This document shows, piece by piece, positions 1 to 7,675 of a stretch of DNA of 13,198 nucleotides. Origin of the DNA: Candidatus Saccharibacteria bacterium UBA3225 (GTDB taxonomy: Bacteria > Patescibacteriota > Saccharimonadia > Saccharimonadales > Saccharimonadaceae). Within the stretch, counting starts at the first letter, position 1. Each line of letters starts with the position of its first letter. The notes under the pieces are model-generated. The model searched no databases and was not told where the DNA came from. It saw nothing but the letters and a program-made list of their open reading frames with translations. The stretch spans positions 1 to 13,198 of the forward strand of contig DEVX01000054.1 of the NCBI GenBank assembly GCA_002363515.1. The letters run 5' to 3'. The translations under genes and the position numbers were made by a program.

Positions 1-2
1 CT

Positions 3-1553
3 GGCATAAAGCGCGAGTTGTCGAAGGATGCAAAATTGCGTCCGCCAGTAGTGGCAGTAATGGGCCACGTTGATCATGGTAAGACCACTTTACTTGACAC
101 TTTGCTGAAGAAGAAAACCGTAGATGATGAGGCGGGTGGTATTACGCAGCATATCTCGGCATATCAGATGGAATATAAAGAGCGCAAGATTACATTCCTC
201 GATACGCCGGGCCACGAGGCTTTTGCGGCAATTCGTCAGCACGGCGCAATGCTTACGGATATTGTAATTATCGTGGTGGCTGCCGATGATGGCGTAAAGC
301 CCCAGACGGCGGAGGCGATTAAGTTTGCTGAGGCAGCAAATGCAAAGATTATTGTTGCGATAAATAAGATTGACAAAGAGGGCGCTAATATTGACCGTAC
401 AAAGGCACAGTTGGCGACAGATTTTAATCTTAATCCTGAAGAGTGGGGTGGTGATACGATTATGGTGCCTATTTCCGCAAAAACTGGCGAAAATGTTGAG
501 AAATTGCTAGATATGATTTTGTTGACGGCCGACATAGACGAGTTAAAAGCGGATACTAATATTCCAGCTGAAGGTCTCGTAATTGAGAGCCATATGGAGG
601 TTGGAAAAGGTTCAGTGGTGAACTTATTGATAACTGGTGGCGAGCTGAAGACTGGTGAATTTATTGTAGCTGGTAAGACGTACGCAAAGGTGCGTACGAT
701 GGTTGATTGGAAGAACAAGCCAAAAGGGAAAGCTACGCCTTCGACGCCGGTAGTAGTGACAGGCTTTAAGGAGTTGCCAAATTTTGGCGATAAGTTTGAA
801 GAAGTTTCCGATGAAAAAACCGCGCGCAAGATGGCGCTATTGAATGCGCAAGCCGAAGCAAATGACAGTGCAAACACGAATGTGACCGCAACGGACATGT
901 TGCGCATGATGAATGTAGCAGATAATACGAAGACATTCAACGTAATCGTAAAAGGTGATGTCGCCGGATCAGTTACATCCGTAGTTGATTCTTTACGTAT
1001 GATAGACACGCAAGGTGAAATTACTCTAAATATCGTATCGACGGGTGTTGGCGCAATTTCTGAGAATGATGTCTATATGGCGTCGGGCGGCAAAACGGTC
1101 ATTTACGGTTTTAATGTGACGGTTCCGAATGCGATTGCGAAAATGGCAGAACGCAACGGTGTGCCAGTGCGCGTATTCCGAGTGATCTATGAATTGCTAG
1201 ATGATGCAAAGCATGATATGGAAGAAATGCTCGATGCGGAAGTAGTAGAAACCGAGACTGGCGAGCTGGAAGTAAAAGGCGTGTTTCGCACTGAAAAAAC
1301 AGAAATTATTACTGGTGGACAGGTCAAGAAGGGACGTGTAGCGCCGGGTATGCTTGGCCATGCTTATCGTAAGAAGGTAGAATTGGGCGAGTTTGAGGTG
1401 ATTAGTACGCAAGAGGGCAAAGTTAATGTGCCGTCGCTTGCTGAGGGCGAAATTGGCGGTCTGTCTCTAAAGACTAGCAAGAAGATTCAGCTAGAAATTG
1501 GTGATACTTTGAAATTCTTCGTGCGCGAGTACAAGAAGAAAAAGATTTTGTAA
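3..1553 (+). CDS. infB: Translation initiation factor IF-2 (5' end cut by window edge)
   Basis: IF-2 is the GTPase that delivers fMet-tRNA to the 30S P site and promotes 50S joining. The frame is open to the left edge (first full codon at 3), so the TTG at 18 is probably an internal Leu codon and the N-terminal IF2_N region lies outside the window. Counting from that TTG, the G domain shows G1 GHVDHGKT (16-23), switch I GGITQHI (40-46), G3 DTPGH (62-66), G4 NKID (116-119) and G5 SAK (153-155). Domain II follows, then domain III (KGDVAGSV, around 314-321), and the C-terminal fMet-tRNA-binding domain is complete, ending in a Lys-rich tail and TAA. The next gene is not rbfA, the usual partner, but a DUF5663-like gene. 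Identity is certain; only the true start is unknown. Confidence 0.97.
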   Translation, partial: GIKRELSKDAKLRPPVVAVMGHVDHGKTTLLDTLLKKKTVDDEAGGITQHISAYQMEYKERKITFLDTPGHEAFAAIRQHGAMLTDIVIIVVAADDGVKPQTAEAIKFAEAANAKIIVAINKIDKEGANIDRTKAQLATDFNLNPEEWGGDTIMVPISAKTGENVEKLLDMILLTADIDELKADTNIPAEGLVIESHMEVGKGSVVNLLITGGELKTGEFIVAGKTYAKVRTMVDWKNKPKGKATPSTPVVVTGFKELPNFGDKFEEVSDEKTARKMALLNAQAEANDSANTNVTATDMLRMMNVADNTKTFNVIVKGDVAGSVTSVVDSLRMIDTQGEITLNIVSTGVGAISENDVYMASGGKTVIYGFNVTVPNAIAKMAERNGVPVRVFRVIYELLDDAKHDMEEMLDAEVVETETGELEVKGVFRTEKTEIITGGQVKKGRVAPGMLGHAYRKKVELGEFEVISTQEGKVNVPSLAEGEIGGLSLKTSKKIQLEIGDTLKFFVREYKKKKIL

Positions 1554-1576
1554 TATAATAATCATTAGCGTTTTTG

Positions 1577-1585
1577 TGCTAAAAT
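1577..1585 (+). promoter_or_regulatory. Putative extended -10 promoter for the DUF5663-like gene
   Basis: TGCTAAAAT fits an extended -10 (TGn followed by TAAAAT). No good -35 lies 16-18 bases upstream. It sits 24 bases before the ATG at 1610, which leaves room for a leader carrying the GGAG Shine-Dalgarno at 1597-1600. The same motif precedes four other units in the window. A TATAAT at 1554-1559 is an alternative, but it also lacks a -35. Confidence 0.5.
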
Positions 1586-1609
1586 GGTGGTAAATAGGAG
1601 AGTAACGCA

Positions 1610-2029
1610 ATGTTTAAATTTGATAATAGGTTCTTGGATAGCGTCGGATTGGCCGAACTTCCAGATTCACAAAAGGAGGCTTTCTTGCAGTATGCGCAAG
1701 ATCAGCTAGAAATACGGATTGGCGAAAGTATGAGCGAGAGCCTGAATGATGACCAGCTCGGCGAATTCGAGCGCATTATCGATAACGACCCCGCTACGCT
1801 TCAGGGGTTGTTGGATTCGTATGGCGACTACCAAAATGATGAGGTTTATCAGACCCTAAAGCGTAACACTGGTGCACAAGATGGTGACGCTAATCTTCTT
1901 TCAGATTATGTAACCGCAAAATGGCTTAGTCAGAACTGCCCACAATACCAGCAGATTATCAAAGATAGTTTAGCGGATTTACAGAACGAAATTCGTGAGC
2001 AAAAAGACGCTATTTTGGCGGCGGAATAG
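1610..2029 (+). CDS. DUF5663-like small acidic protein of unknown function
   Basis: This 139-aa protein has no signal peptide or membrane segment, so it is probably cytoplasmic. It is acidic, Gln/Asp/Glu-rich and predicted largely helical. The N-terminal pattern, LxxVGLxxLPxxQKEAFLxYAQ followed by LEIRIGESMSESLNDDQLxEFE, resembles what I recall of DUF5663, a small domain frequent in Saccharibacteria and related CPR genomes. That match is from memory, not from a search. The second half (about 85-139) looks like an additional helical region ending in a charged, coiled-coil-like stretch. The ATG is supported by GGAG at 1597-1600 and an extended -10 just upstream. The gene starts 56 bases after infB, and the surface-protein gene follows 40 bases after its stop. 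No function can be given. Confidence 0.85.
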   Translation: MFKFDNRFLDSVGLAELPDSQKEAFLQYAQDQLEIRIGESMSESLNDDQLGEFERIIDNDPATLQGLLDSYGDYQNDEVYQTLKRNTGAQDGDANLLSDYVTAKWLSQNCPQYQQIIKDSLADLQNEIREQKDAILAAE

Positions 2030-2057
2030 CTGTTCTCTGATAGCTTATTTGTTTTTT
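2025..2057 (+). terminator. Weak terminator-like hairpin between DUF5663-like gene and surface-protein gene
   Basis: AATAGCT (2025-2031) can pair with AGCTTATT (2042-2049) with one bulged T, and a T run follows at 2052-2057. The stem is AT-rich and overlaps the stop codon at 2027-2029. The T run ends right before the Shine-Dalgarno of the next gene, so it may attenuate rather than stop transcription. It may also be chance. Confidence 0.25.
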
Positions 2058-2064
2058 GGAGGTG
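2058..2064 (+). promoter_or_regulatory. Shine-Dalgarno setting the surface-protein start
   Basis: GGAGGTG lies 5 bases before the ATG at 2070. The frame is open further upstream to an ATG at 1995, but that start lies inside the preceding gene, has no such site, and would put 25 unlikely residues before the signal sequence. The start at 2070 is therefore preferred. Confidence 0.85.
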
Positions 2065-2069
2065 TGACT

Positions 2070-5000
2070 ATGCGGAAGACGACGAAAAAGACCTTATGTA
2101 TTGCTTTGGTTGCTTTGGCATTTTGTGGCATAGGGGCTGTCCTTAGTTATTTTCAGGGGTCCGGCCTGTTTGCAAGTAGAGCAAATGAGGTGTCGGCTGT
2201 TAGTGCAGTATCGAATATTGTTAGCTATAATGCAGAGGATATTTGTAATGCCGTTAAAACAAATAAGGCCATACGCGTGGGGCTATATAGTTTTTACGAT
2301 AATAAAGGTTACTATATGGATTCTCCCGCTAACGAATGTAATAATTCGGCAATTTTTAATTCGAGAATTAACCAAATTAGGAAGGGCGAATCTTTCGTAA
2401 AATTTGGACGCGCTACGAAGGCGAATAAAATATATATTGATGATAAGGTAATGAAAAGTGCGAATGCATATGGTAACTATGCATATTTTTATATTTCGAA
2501 TGGCGCTAGGCCAACTTCAGTTACTAATTCCGCCGCGACATTAAAGAATGCAGAGACGCCGTTTTTGCAATTGGACGTAAGTGATAAGAATATTAAGGGT
2601 GGAACTTTTAAAGATTTGAGATTATCTATAACGTATGGCAGAAAATCTTCTGAAACAGATATATCGGCGCATAGTTCTATGAATTATTATGTATTTACAA
2701 ATAAGGATGTATACGGACCGTATTCTCTTGCAGAAGCAAATTTTGAAAATAATTATTATGAACAATACGCATCGACTGGTAATAGTTCCCAGTTAGCTGT
2801 TTATGAGTTGATATCATCTAAGCTGACGGATAAATTTGCGGCTAATGAAAAAATAAATGCTATCAGAGTTTATCCATATTATAATTATCCGCTTTTGAGG
2901 GGGGCCTTTAGGGTATTTAAAATTGCGCTTGGAGAGTACAAGAATAACAGAAGTTACATAACGGTTACTGGTGCAGAAGACAAGATTCGCCATAATATTG
3001 TGAATAATATGTTAGAGAATGCAACAGTAAAATGGAATGTTGTTGGAAATACATCATTGTACTTTTATCACCATTCTTTATCTGAGCCAGTTATCTTAAG
3101 ACCAAATAGCAAGCAGAACTATTACGGAATCCCTTATGTAAATACTTCGGATACTACAATCGGACAATTTACTCATGAAGGCGCGATTAATGATAGAGTG
3201 ACGGCAAAAAAGAACGATACGGCATATTTTTCGTATAGATTTGCCGATAGATATTTAACAGACACGGTTTCGAATCATAATAAAAAGATTGTAGCTGGAA
3301 GTGCTATTTCGAACAACATGTTGTATGTTAGCGAAAAGAGTGAAGCCTTTTACGAACAGCGAGGCACTAGGCAGAAGGATATGGCAAATAATAATTTGCA
3401 TTTCGTCAGTAATTCGGCGCCACATTATTATTTAGGGTTAGATTGTAGTGCGGCGACGTATTTGGCGGTCGGGCGCGAGGTGCCGACGACGGATTCTATG
3501 GCTGCATCAAAAAATTATTTCAGCAACGGCCAGGTGTCGTTATTGGGTGATTTATCTGTCACGATGCGTAGAGTTGAAATGACTCTTCGGAAAAAAGGAA
3601 CGCTAAAAAGCAATCAGCCTATGACCGAAGATTTATATCGCAATTATTATTCATCTTACTTAAAGAATGCGTTTGGGTCGCAAAAGATTTTTAATAACTA
3701 TGCGTTGACGACTCCTGGAGATATTATCGATAAATATGGACACGTTAGAATAGTTTCGGGGAAAACGCATGTAGTTTGCAAAGATGGTGATAGATCAACT
3801 AACAATTATAAAGCTGGTTTTTGCGATAAATATGGTGGCATAGATCCAAAGAAAAGTTATGTGATTACGACGGAAGTGGGCAGCAAGCATACAAAGGTTT
3901 ATAGAAGGGATTCAACACATGTTGCCGCATCGAAAACTGGTTGGAAATATACGCTTAATCCTTTGCTAACTGATTTATCGAGTGTAGATGATTTATATGA
4001 TAGTAGTCGCGGGCTCAGTTCAATATTCAAAGTCAATCTTAAATATACTTTTACTACTCTTTATAATGGTGATTACTATGGCTTTAAATATAATGAAGTT
4101 GCGAATAATATTTCAGCTAATAAGGTAGAAAAACCCGTCGCTAAACTTGTATTCGATAAAGAATATAAAGATAAGGATCAAACCCTTTATAACTACATGT
4201 CTGCTAATAAAAGAATGAAAGGCATGATTGTTACGAATTATTTGATTGATGCGATTAGGTTTGATATTAATGGGGCTAAGTACTATGTGTATCCGAGCCA
4301 AACAGAGCATTTTTCGTTATATAAAGATATCTCGAATGTGGCTTTGCTAAATGCCATCAAGGGATTAGATTATAAGAAGAAGAATGCGGTAAAGGTAAGC
4401 GTAAAGTTTGGTCCGAATATTGCCGCCGTCAGGGCTGCGGCGGGGGCTGACGGTGAGGGGTTTGTTAAAGTAGTAAATATTTCCGATCCAGCGTTGCATA
4501 TTACCGTGGCTGCGACCGGGATTACATTGAATCGGACAAGTGCAACTCTTTATAAAGATAGCACTATAACATTGACGCCAACAATCACACCAAGCAATAC
4601 AACGGAGAAGGATGTAATTTGGTCTAGTAGCAACACGAGTGTTGCTACCGTCAACTCGACTGGTGTTGTGAAAGGAGTATCTAATGGTACGGCGACAATT
4701 ACGGCTAAAGTAAAAGGTACTAGTAAGATGACAACGGCGACGATTACTGTAAAGACACATGTGGCGGATGCAAGGTTCCATAAAGCTTCAACTATAATCA
4801 ACAAAGGTAAAGCGGAAAAGGTGTCACTAGAAATAATGCCTATGACGGCCTCTAATAAGGCGTTAATTTGGTCGAGTAGCAATACGGATATTGCAACCGT
4901 CGATGCGGATGGCGTAATTTCGGCAAAGGCTGTGGGGGTGGCGACGATTACGGCTAAAACTATAGATGGAGCAAAAACAACAACCGTGAAAGTTAATGTA

Positions 5001-6113
5001 GTGGTGCCAACTGTGCGAGTCGCTAATGTTCAGTTATCAAAGATTGCAACTAGCTTAGCTATTGGTTCTACGGAAAGGGCTACTGCTACGGTGTTGCCAT
5101 CGAATGCAACAAATAACAGTATTCTTTGGAAGAGCAATAACGTTGCTGTTGCAAGAGTAGATTCTTCTGGATTAATCACAGCGGTAGGTGTAGGCACTAC
5201 TGATATTGTGGCGATTGCGAGCGATAATGCAAAGATGGCGACTATGAGGGTGGTCGTAACGCCAATTAAGGTCCAATCAGTCAAAATGGACAAAAAGAAT
5301 ATTTTATTGGAGGTTGGTAACACAGATAGGATTGTAGCTACAATATCTCCAAACGATGCTACGAATAGAAAAATAACTTGGAGCAGCTCGAATAATGCGA
5401 TAGTTGCAGTTGATCAGAATGGAAATCTCTATGCGAAGTCCGCTGGATTAGCCGTGATAGCTGCAATTACGGAAGATGGGAATAAAACGGCAACCGCAAA
5501 TATTGTCGTGGATGCGACAGAGGCGCCAGTGATCGATAGGCCGGATGAAGAAGAGCGGAGTGAGGTAGATTACGACCTCGATACAGTGCTAACTACTGGC
5601 GTAAAAATAAACCAGAGTGACACAACCATAAATGTTGGCCAGACTATTAATTTAACCGCAACAATTCTCCCTAATAATGCAACAAATAAAAACCTCGATT
5701 GGTCTAGTAGTGACAATAGTATTGCCAGTGTAAGCTCGAGCGGTGTTGTCGAGGGCGTATCGAGTGGTGTTGCGACGATTACGGCGAGCACGAAAGATAC
5801 CGAAAAAACCGCAAAAGTATCAATAAAGGTAGTTGGATCCTCATCTGGCAAGTCTAGAAGTGGCGGTTCGGGTGGCGATAATGATTCGGGCCAAGAGGGG
5901 GCTATTGATGATAATGCTAACGGCAATGGTGAGTATGATAGCAATTTAGATGAGAATCATGGCGATATGAGTATAACTGGGGAAGGTTCGGATGCGGATT
6001 CTGACAACATGAATTTAGTGGCCGCAATTGCCCAAAATGCAGTACTTGTATTTATAGCGATAGTAATATCGGGCGGTAGTATATTATTTATCGCCAATAG
6101 AAAAAAGCATTAA
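2070..6113 (+). CDS. Large membrane-anchored surface protein: NlpC/P60-like peptidase core and five Big_2 Ig-like repeats
   Basis: The product has 1347 aa. Residues 1-8 are basic, 9-28 hydrophobic, and a possible signal-peptidase site follows A38. Residues about 45-345 are Tyr/Asn-rich and unrecognised. YYGIPY (351-356) may mark the approach to an NlpC/P60-like core: catalytic-Cys motif LDCSA (C459) and PGDIIDKYGHVRIV (H558). E602 in a VITTE strand could be a third polar residue, but this is tentative. The Cys-His gap of 99 residues is longer than in typical NlpC/P60 domains. Residues about 620-810 are unassigned. Five Big_2 domains occupy about 817-895, 898-978, 981-1064, 1066-1148 and 1176-1254, each with a WSSSN-like core. 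An acidic Ser/Gly linker (1255-1314) leads to a transmembrane helix (1316-1342) and a short basic tail. There is no LPXTG motif and no lipobox. Base use looks more AT-rich than the neighbours. A role in peptidoglycan cleavage or host-surface contact is inference. Confidence 0.85.
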   Translation: MRKTTKKTLCIALVALAFCGIGAVLSYFQGSGLFASRANEVSAVSAVSNIVSYNAEDICNAVKTNKAIRVGLYSFYDNKGYYMDSPANECNNSAIFNSRINQIRKGESFVKFGRATKANKIYIDDKVMKSANAYGNYAYFYISNGARPTSVTNSAATLKNAETPFLQLDVSDKNIKGGTFKDLRLSITYGRKSSETDISAHSSMNYYVFTNKDVYGPYSLAEANFENNYYEQYASTGNSSQLAVYELISSKLTDKFAANEKINAIRVYPYYNYPLLRGAFRVFKIALGEYKNNRSYITVTGAEDKIRHNIVNNMLENATVKWNVVGNTSLYFYHHSLSEPVILRPNSKQNYYGIPYVNTSDTTIGQFTHEGAINDRVTAKKNDTAYFSYRFADRYLTDTVSNHNKKIVAGSAISNNMLYVSEKSEAFYEQRGTRQKDMANNNLHFVSNSAPHYYLGLDCSAATYLAVGREVPTTDSMAASKNYFSNGQVSLLGDLSVTMRRVEMTLRKKGTLKSNQPMTEDLYRNYYSSYLKNAFGSQKIFNNYALTTPGDIIDKYGHVRIVSGKTHVVCKDGDRSTNNYKAGFCDKYGGIDPKKSYVITTEVGSKHTKVYRRDSTHVAASKTGWKYTLNPLLTDLSSVDDLYDSSRGLSSIFKVNLKYTFTTLYNGDYYGFKYNEVANNISANKVEKPVAKLVFDKEYKDKDQTLYNYMSANKRMKGMIVTNYLIDAIRFDINGAKYYVYPSQTEHFSLYKDISNVALLNAIKGLDYKKKNAVKVSVKFGPNIAAVRAAAGADGEGFVKVVNISDPALHITVAATGITLNRTSATLYKDSTITLTPTITPSNTTEKDVIWSSSNTSVATVNSTGVVKGVSNGTATITAKVKGTSKMTTATITVKTHVADARFHKASTIINKGKAEKVSLEIMPMTASNKALIWSSSNTDIATVDADGVISAKAVGVATITAKTIDGAKTTTVKVNVVVPTVRVANVQLSKIATSLAIGSTERATATVLPSNATNNSILWKSNNVAVARVDSSGLITAVGVGTTDIVAIASDNAKMATMRVVVTPIKVQSVKMDKKNILLEVGNTDRIVATISPNDATNRKITWSSSNNAIVAVDQNGNLYAKSAGLAVIAAITEDGNKTATANIVVDATEAPVIDRPDEEERSEVDYDLDTVLTTGVKINQSDTTINVGQTINLTATILPNNATNKNLDWSSSDNSIASVSSSGVVEGVSSGVATITASTKDTEKTAKVSIKVVGSSSGKSRSGGSGGDNDSGQEGAIDDNANGNGEYDSNLDENHGDMSITGEGSDADSDNMNLVAAIAQNAVLVFIAIVISGGSILFIANRKKH
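4518..5833 (+). repeat. Five Big_2 Ig-like repeat units within the surface-protein gene
   Basis: Five related coding units of about 80-86 codons. The core tryptophans are W851, W934, W1020, W1104 and W1211, giving spacings of 83, 86, 84 and 107. The last gap is widened by an acidic, Pro-containing linker (about 1149-1175). Some similarity survives in the DNA: GCGAC(A/G)ATTACGGC occurs at 4692, 4941 and 5772, and TGGTCTAGTAG or TGGTCGAGTAG begins the core of units 1, 2 and 5. Units 3 and 4 are more diverged. Confidence 0.8.
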
Positions 6114-6120
6114 ATTGGAC

Positions 6121-6139
6121 ACTCTAGCTGTACTAGAGT
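6121..6139. other. Inverted repeat between convergent genes
   Basis: ACTCTAG (6121-6127) and CTAGAGT (6133-6139) form a perfect 7-bp stem with a 5-base loop in the 71-base gap between the surface-protein gene and fmt, which converge here. Neither strand has a T run after it, so it does not qualify as a standard intrinsic terminator. It could still protect 3' ends or end transcription weakly in both directions. Confidence 0.35.
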
Positions 6140-6184
6140 CAATACGCACCGAGAGTTAGTTTATGTAGATACGATTGCAGTTAT

Positions 6185-7075
6185 TTATTTCTTCTTGTGA
6201 CCATTCAAAAAGCTCACTACGTCCATTTCTTTGGAATTTTCTGGAAGCAGGCGGTCAATAACGAGGTAATTACCATCGGCGCAGAGCAGGTCGAGTTCGG
6301 TCGATGCTTGGTCGGCGACGTGCGCCTGAGTGACGGTGCAGGGGATGTCGAGTAGGGTTGTCTTGGATTTTGGAAAACCAGCATAAGCGCGAACCTCATT
6401 GTAGAGCGTCTGAGCGGCTTTCTCGGCTGGTTTTAAAAGCGCAAGGTCTTTGGTAAGTTTTGACGTGAAAGTGGCTTCTGCGCCATTCTGTGCGGTCTCA
6501 GAGGCATTTTTGGCTAGGGCTCCAGGTATTACGTCCAAAAGTAGTTTCGCACCAAGCGTGGCGAGTTCTTCATAGAGGGATTGTTTGGTAGTTTCTGCAG
6601 TAATGGCGACTTTTGTTTGTGCAAGGATATTACCCGCGTCCATCTCTTTGGCGAGGCGCATGATGGATACGCCGGTTTCAACGTCGCCGTTTAGGAGGGC
6701 GGTTTCGATAGGGGTAGTACCGCGATATTTTGGTAGAAGCGAGGGGTGGATATTTAAGATGCCGGCGGGAATTGCGTTAATTACGGCTTCGGGGACGAGT
6801 TTTCCGAAGGCGGCCAGTACGCCAAGGTTGGGTTTGAGCCGCTCGACAATTGGTAAAAGTTCCGAAGCTTTCTGGACCTCTATTATTTCAATGCCGTGTT
6901 TCTTGGCTAAGATTGAAATAGGGAACGGCTTGCGCACGTGTGCTTTAGGCAATACAAGGGCGCAGATGTCGATGTTTTGGTCTGCAAGTAGAGCTTCAAA
7001 TATGGGGGTCTTGGCTTTAATGCCTTGAGCGAGTTGCTCATTGCCGAAGAAGATGACTTTAGTCTTCGTCGCCAT
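6185..7075 (-). CDS. fmt: Methionyl-tRNA formyltransferase
   Basis: Fmt transfers a formyl group from 10-formyl-tetrahydrofolate to Met-tRNAi, making the substrate recruited by IF-2. The product is 296 aa, slightly shorter than E. coli Fmt (about 315). The catalytic Asn-His-Asp set is present: N108 and H110 in NIHPS, and D146 in MDAGN, each offset by 2 from the E. coli positions. The family signature SLLPKYRG (112-119) and the following TPIETALLNGD are also present. The C-terminal third matches the tRNA-binding domain by position. The reading frame extends further upstream to 7201, but those residues come from antisense-like def sequence. The ATG at 7075 begins MATKTKVIFFGNEQ, a proper Rossmann start, with AAGGA about 11 bases upstream inside def. 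The gene overlaps the end of def by 17 bases in another frame, which suggests translational coupling. Confidence 0.95.
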   Translation of the reverse strand: MATKTKVIFFGNEQLAQGIKAKTPIFEALLADQNIDICALVLPKAHVRKPFPISILAKKHGIEIIEVQKASELLPIVERLKPNLGVLAAFGKLVPEAVINAIPAGILNIHPSLLPKYRGTTPIETALLNGDVETGVSIMRLAKEMDAGNILAQTKVAITAETTKQSLYEELATLGAKLLLDVIPGALAKNASETAQNGAEATFTSKLTKDLALLKPAEKAAQTLYNEVRAYAGFPKSKTTLLDIPCTVTQAHVADQASTELDLLCADGNYLVIDRLLPENSKEMDVVSFLNGHKKK

Positions 7076-7652
7076 CGGGATAAAGTTCCTTGTTGTCTTT
7101 AATGTTTTTATCGTAATCGAGTGGCACAAGATCGCCCTTGTCGTTGAGCTTATAGAAGGCATCTTTAACACCTTTAATGTGATCAATAAAGAGAATGCCA
7201 TTTAGGTGGTCGATTTCGTGTAGAAGAGTGCGAGCCAAATAACCAGTAGCCTTGAGGCGGACCTCGGTGCCATCTTCGAGCTGCGCCTTAACGCGAGCTT
7301 TAGCGGGGCGGGGAACTTTTCCGTAGATTGTTGGTACGGAAAGACAACCTTCGTAGTCATAAAGAGTTTTTCCTTCAGTTTTGATGACTTCTGGATTGAG
7401 GAGTGGAACAAAAGTGGTGTTATCCTTGTTATTCATATCTTCGCGCACAACGATAATACGTTTGTTGTAACCAAGCTGTGGCGCGGCCATGGCGGCAGAA
7501 AGCTCGAATTCGTGAGCGTTTTCCCAGTCGATGCAAGACTGGATCATTTCCCGAATGATTTTTTCTACTTCTGGGTCGCCGACTTTTGCTTTGGTAGATT
7601 TTTTGCGCAAACGCGGGTCTGGCGTTGTGATAACTTCCTTTTTGCTGGCCAT
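7059..7652 (-). CDS. def: Peptide deformylase
   Basis: Def is a metalloenzyme that removes the N-formyl group from nascent proteins. The product is 197 aa, and all three family motifs are present: motif I as AAPQLGYN (GxGxAAPQ-like, with the first positions changed to LSAAMAAPQLG), motif II EGCLSVP with the metal-binding Cys, and motif III LLHEIDHLNG (HExxH) with two metal-binding His and the catalytic Glu. The C-terminus is acidic (DGDED). An in-frame ATG at 7685 would add 11 residues, but it overlaps the promoter's TG motif and so should lie upstream of the transcript start. The ATG at 7652 has AGAGGAG 4 bases upstream and is preferred. It lies between priA and fmt, the conserved priA-def-fmt order, with its own promoter. 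Confidence 0.96.
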   Translation of the reverse strand: MASKKEVITTPDPRLRKKSTKAKVGDPEVEKIIREMIQSCIDWENAHEFELSAAMAAPQLGYNKRIIVVREDMNNKDNTTFVPLLNPEVIKTEGKTLYDYEGCLSVPTIYGKVPRPAKARVKAQLEDGTEVRLKATGYLARTLLHEIDHLNGILFIDHIKGVKDAFYKLNDKGDLVPLDYDKNIKDNKELYPDGDED

Positions 7653-7656
7653 TTTA

Positions 7657-7663
7657 CTCCTCT
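7657..7663 (-). promoter_or_regulatory. Shine-Dalgarno setting the def start
   Basis: On the minus strand, AGAGGAG ends 4 bases before the ATG at 7652. This favours the 197-aa product over the longer frame from 7685. Confidence 0.8.
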
Positions 7664-7675
7664 TTATTGGGGTAA

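Noticed and set aside
236..1009. Long antisense open frame inside infB, and similar frames opposite the surface gene, fmt and recJ
   Set aside because: Antisense frames within clearly coding sequence, with no Shine-Dalgarno and no recognisable domain.
1554..1559. Consensus-like TATAAT just after the infB stop
   Set aside because: No -35 at a suitable distance and no TGn; TGCTAAAAT at 1577-1585 matches the motif seen elsewhere. Kept only as an alternative.
1995..2069. Longer start for the surface protein at ATG 1995
   Set aside because: It overlaps the preceding gene, lacks a Shine-Dalgarno and adds residues before a good signal sequence; ATG 2070 has GGAGGTG at the right distance.
2070..2190. 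Lipoprotein signal at Cys19 of the surface protein
   Set aside because: The residues before the Cys (LAF) do not fit a lipobox, which needs a small residue at -1.
4518..5833. Repeats as a possible CRISPR or satellite array
   Set aside because: Periodicity is about 250 bases, in frame, and explained by Ig-like protein domains.
5835..6113. Sortase (LPXTG) sorting signal at the C-terminus of the surface protein
   Set aside because: A hydrophobic helix and basic tail are present, but there is no LPXTG-like motif before them.
7076..7201. Longer start for fmt, up to 7201
   Set aside because: The extra 42 residues lie in def coding sequence and do not resemble Fmt; the Rossmann start follows ATG 7075.
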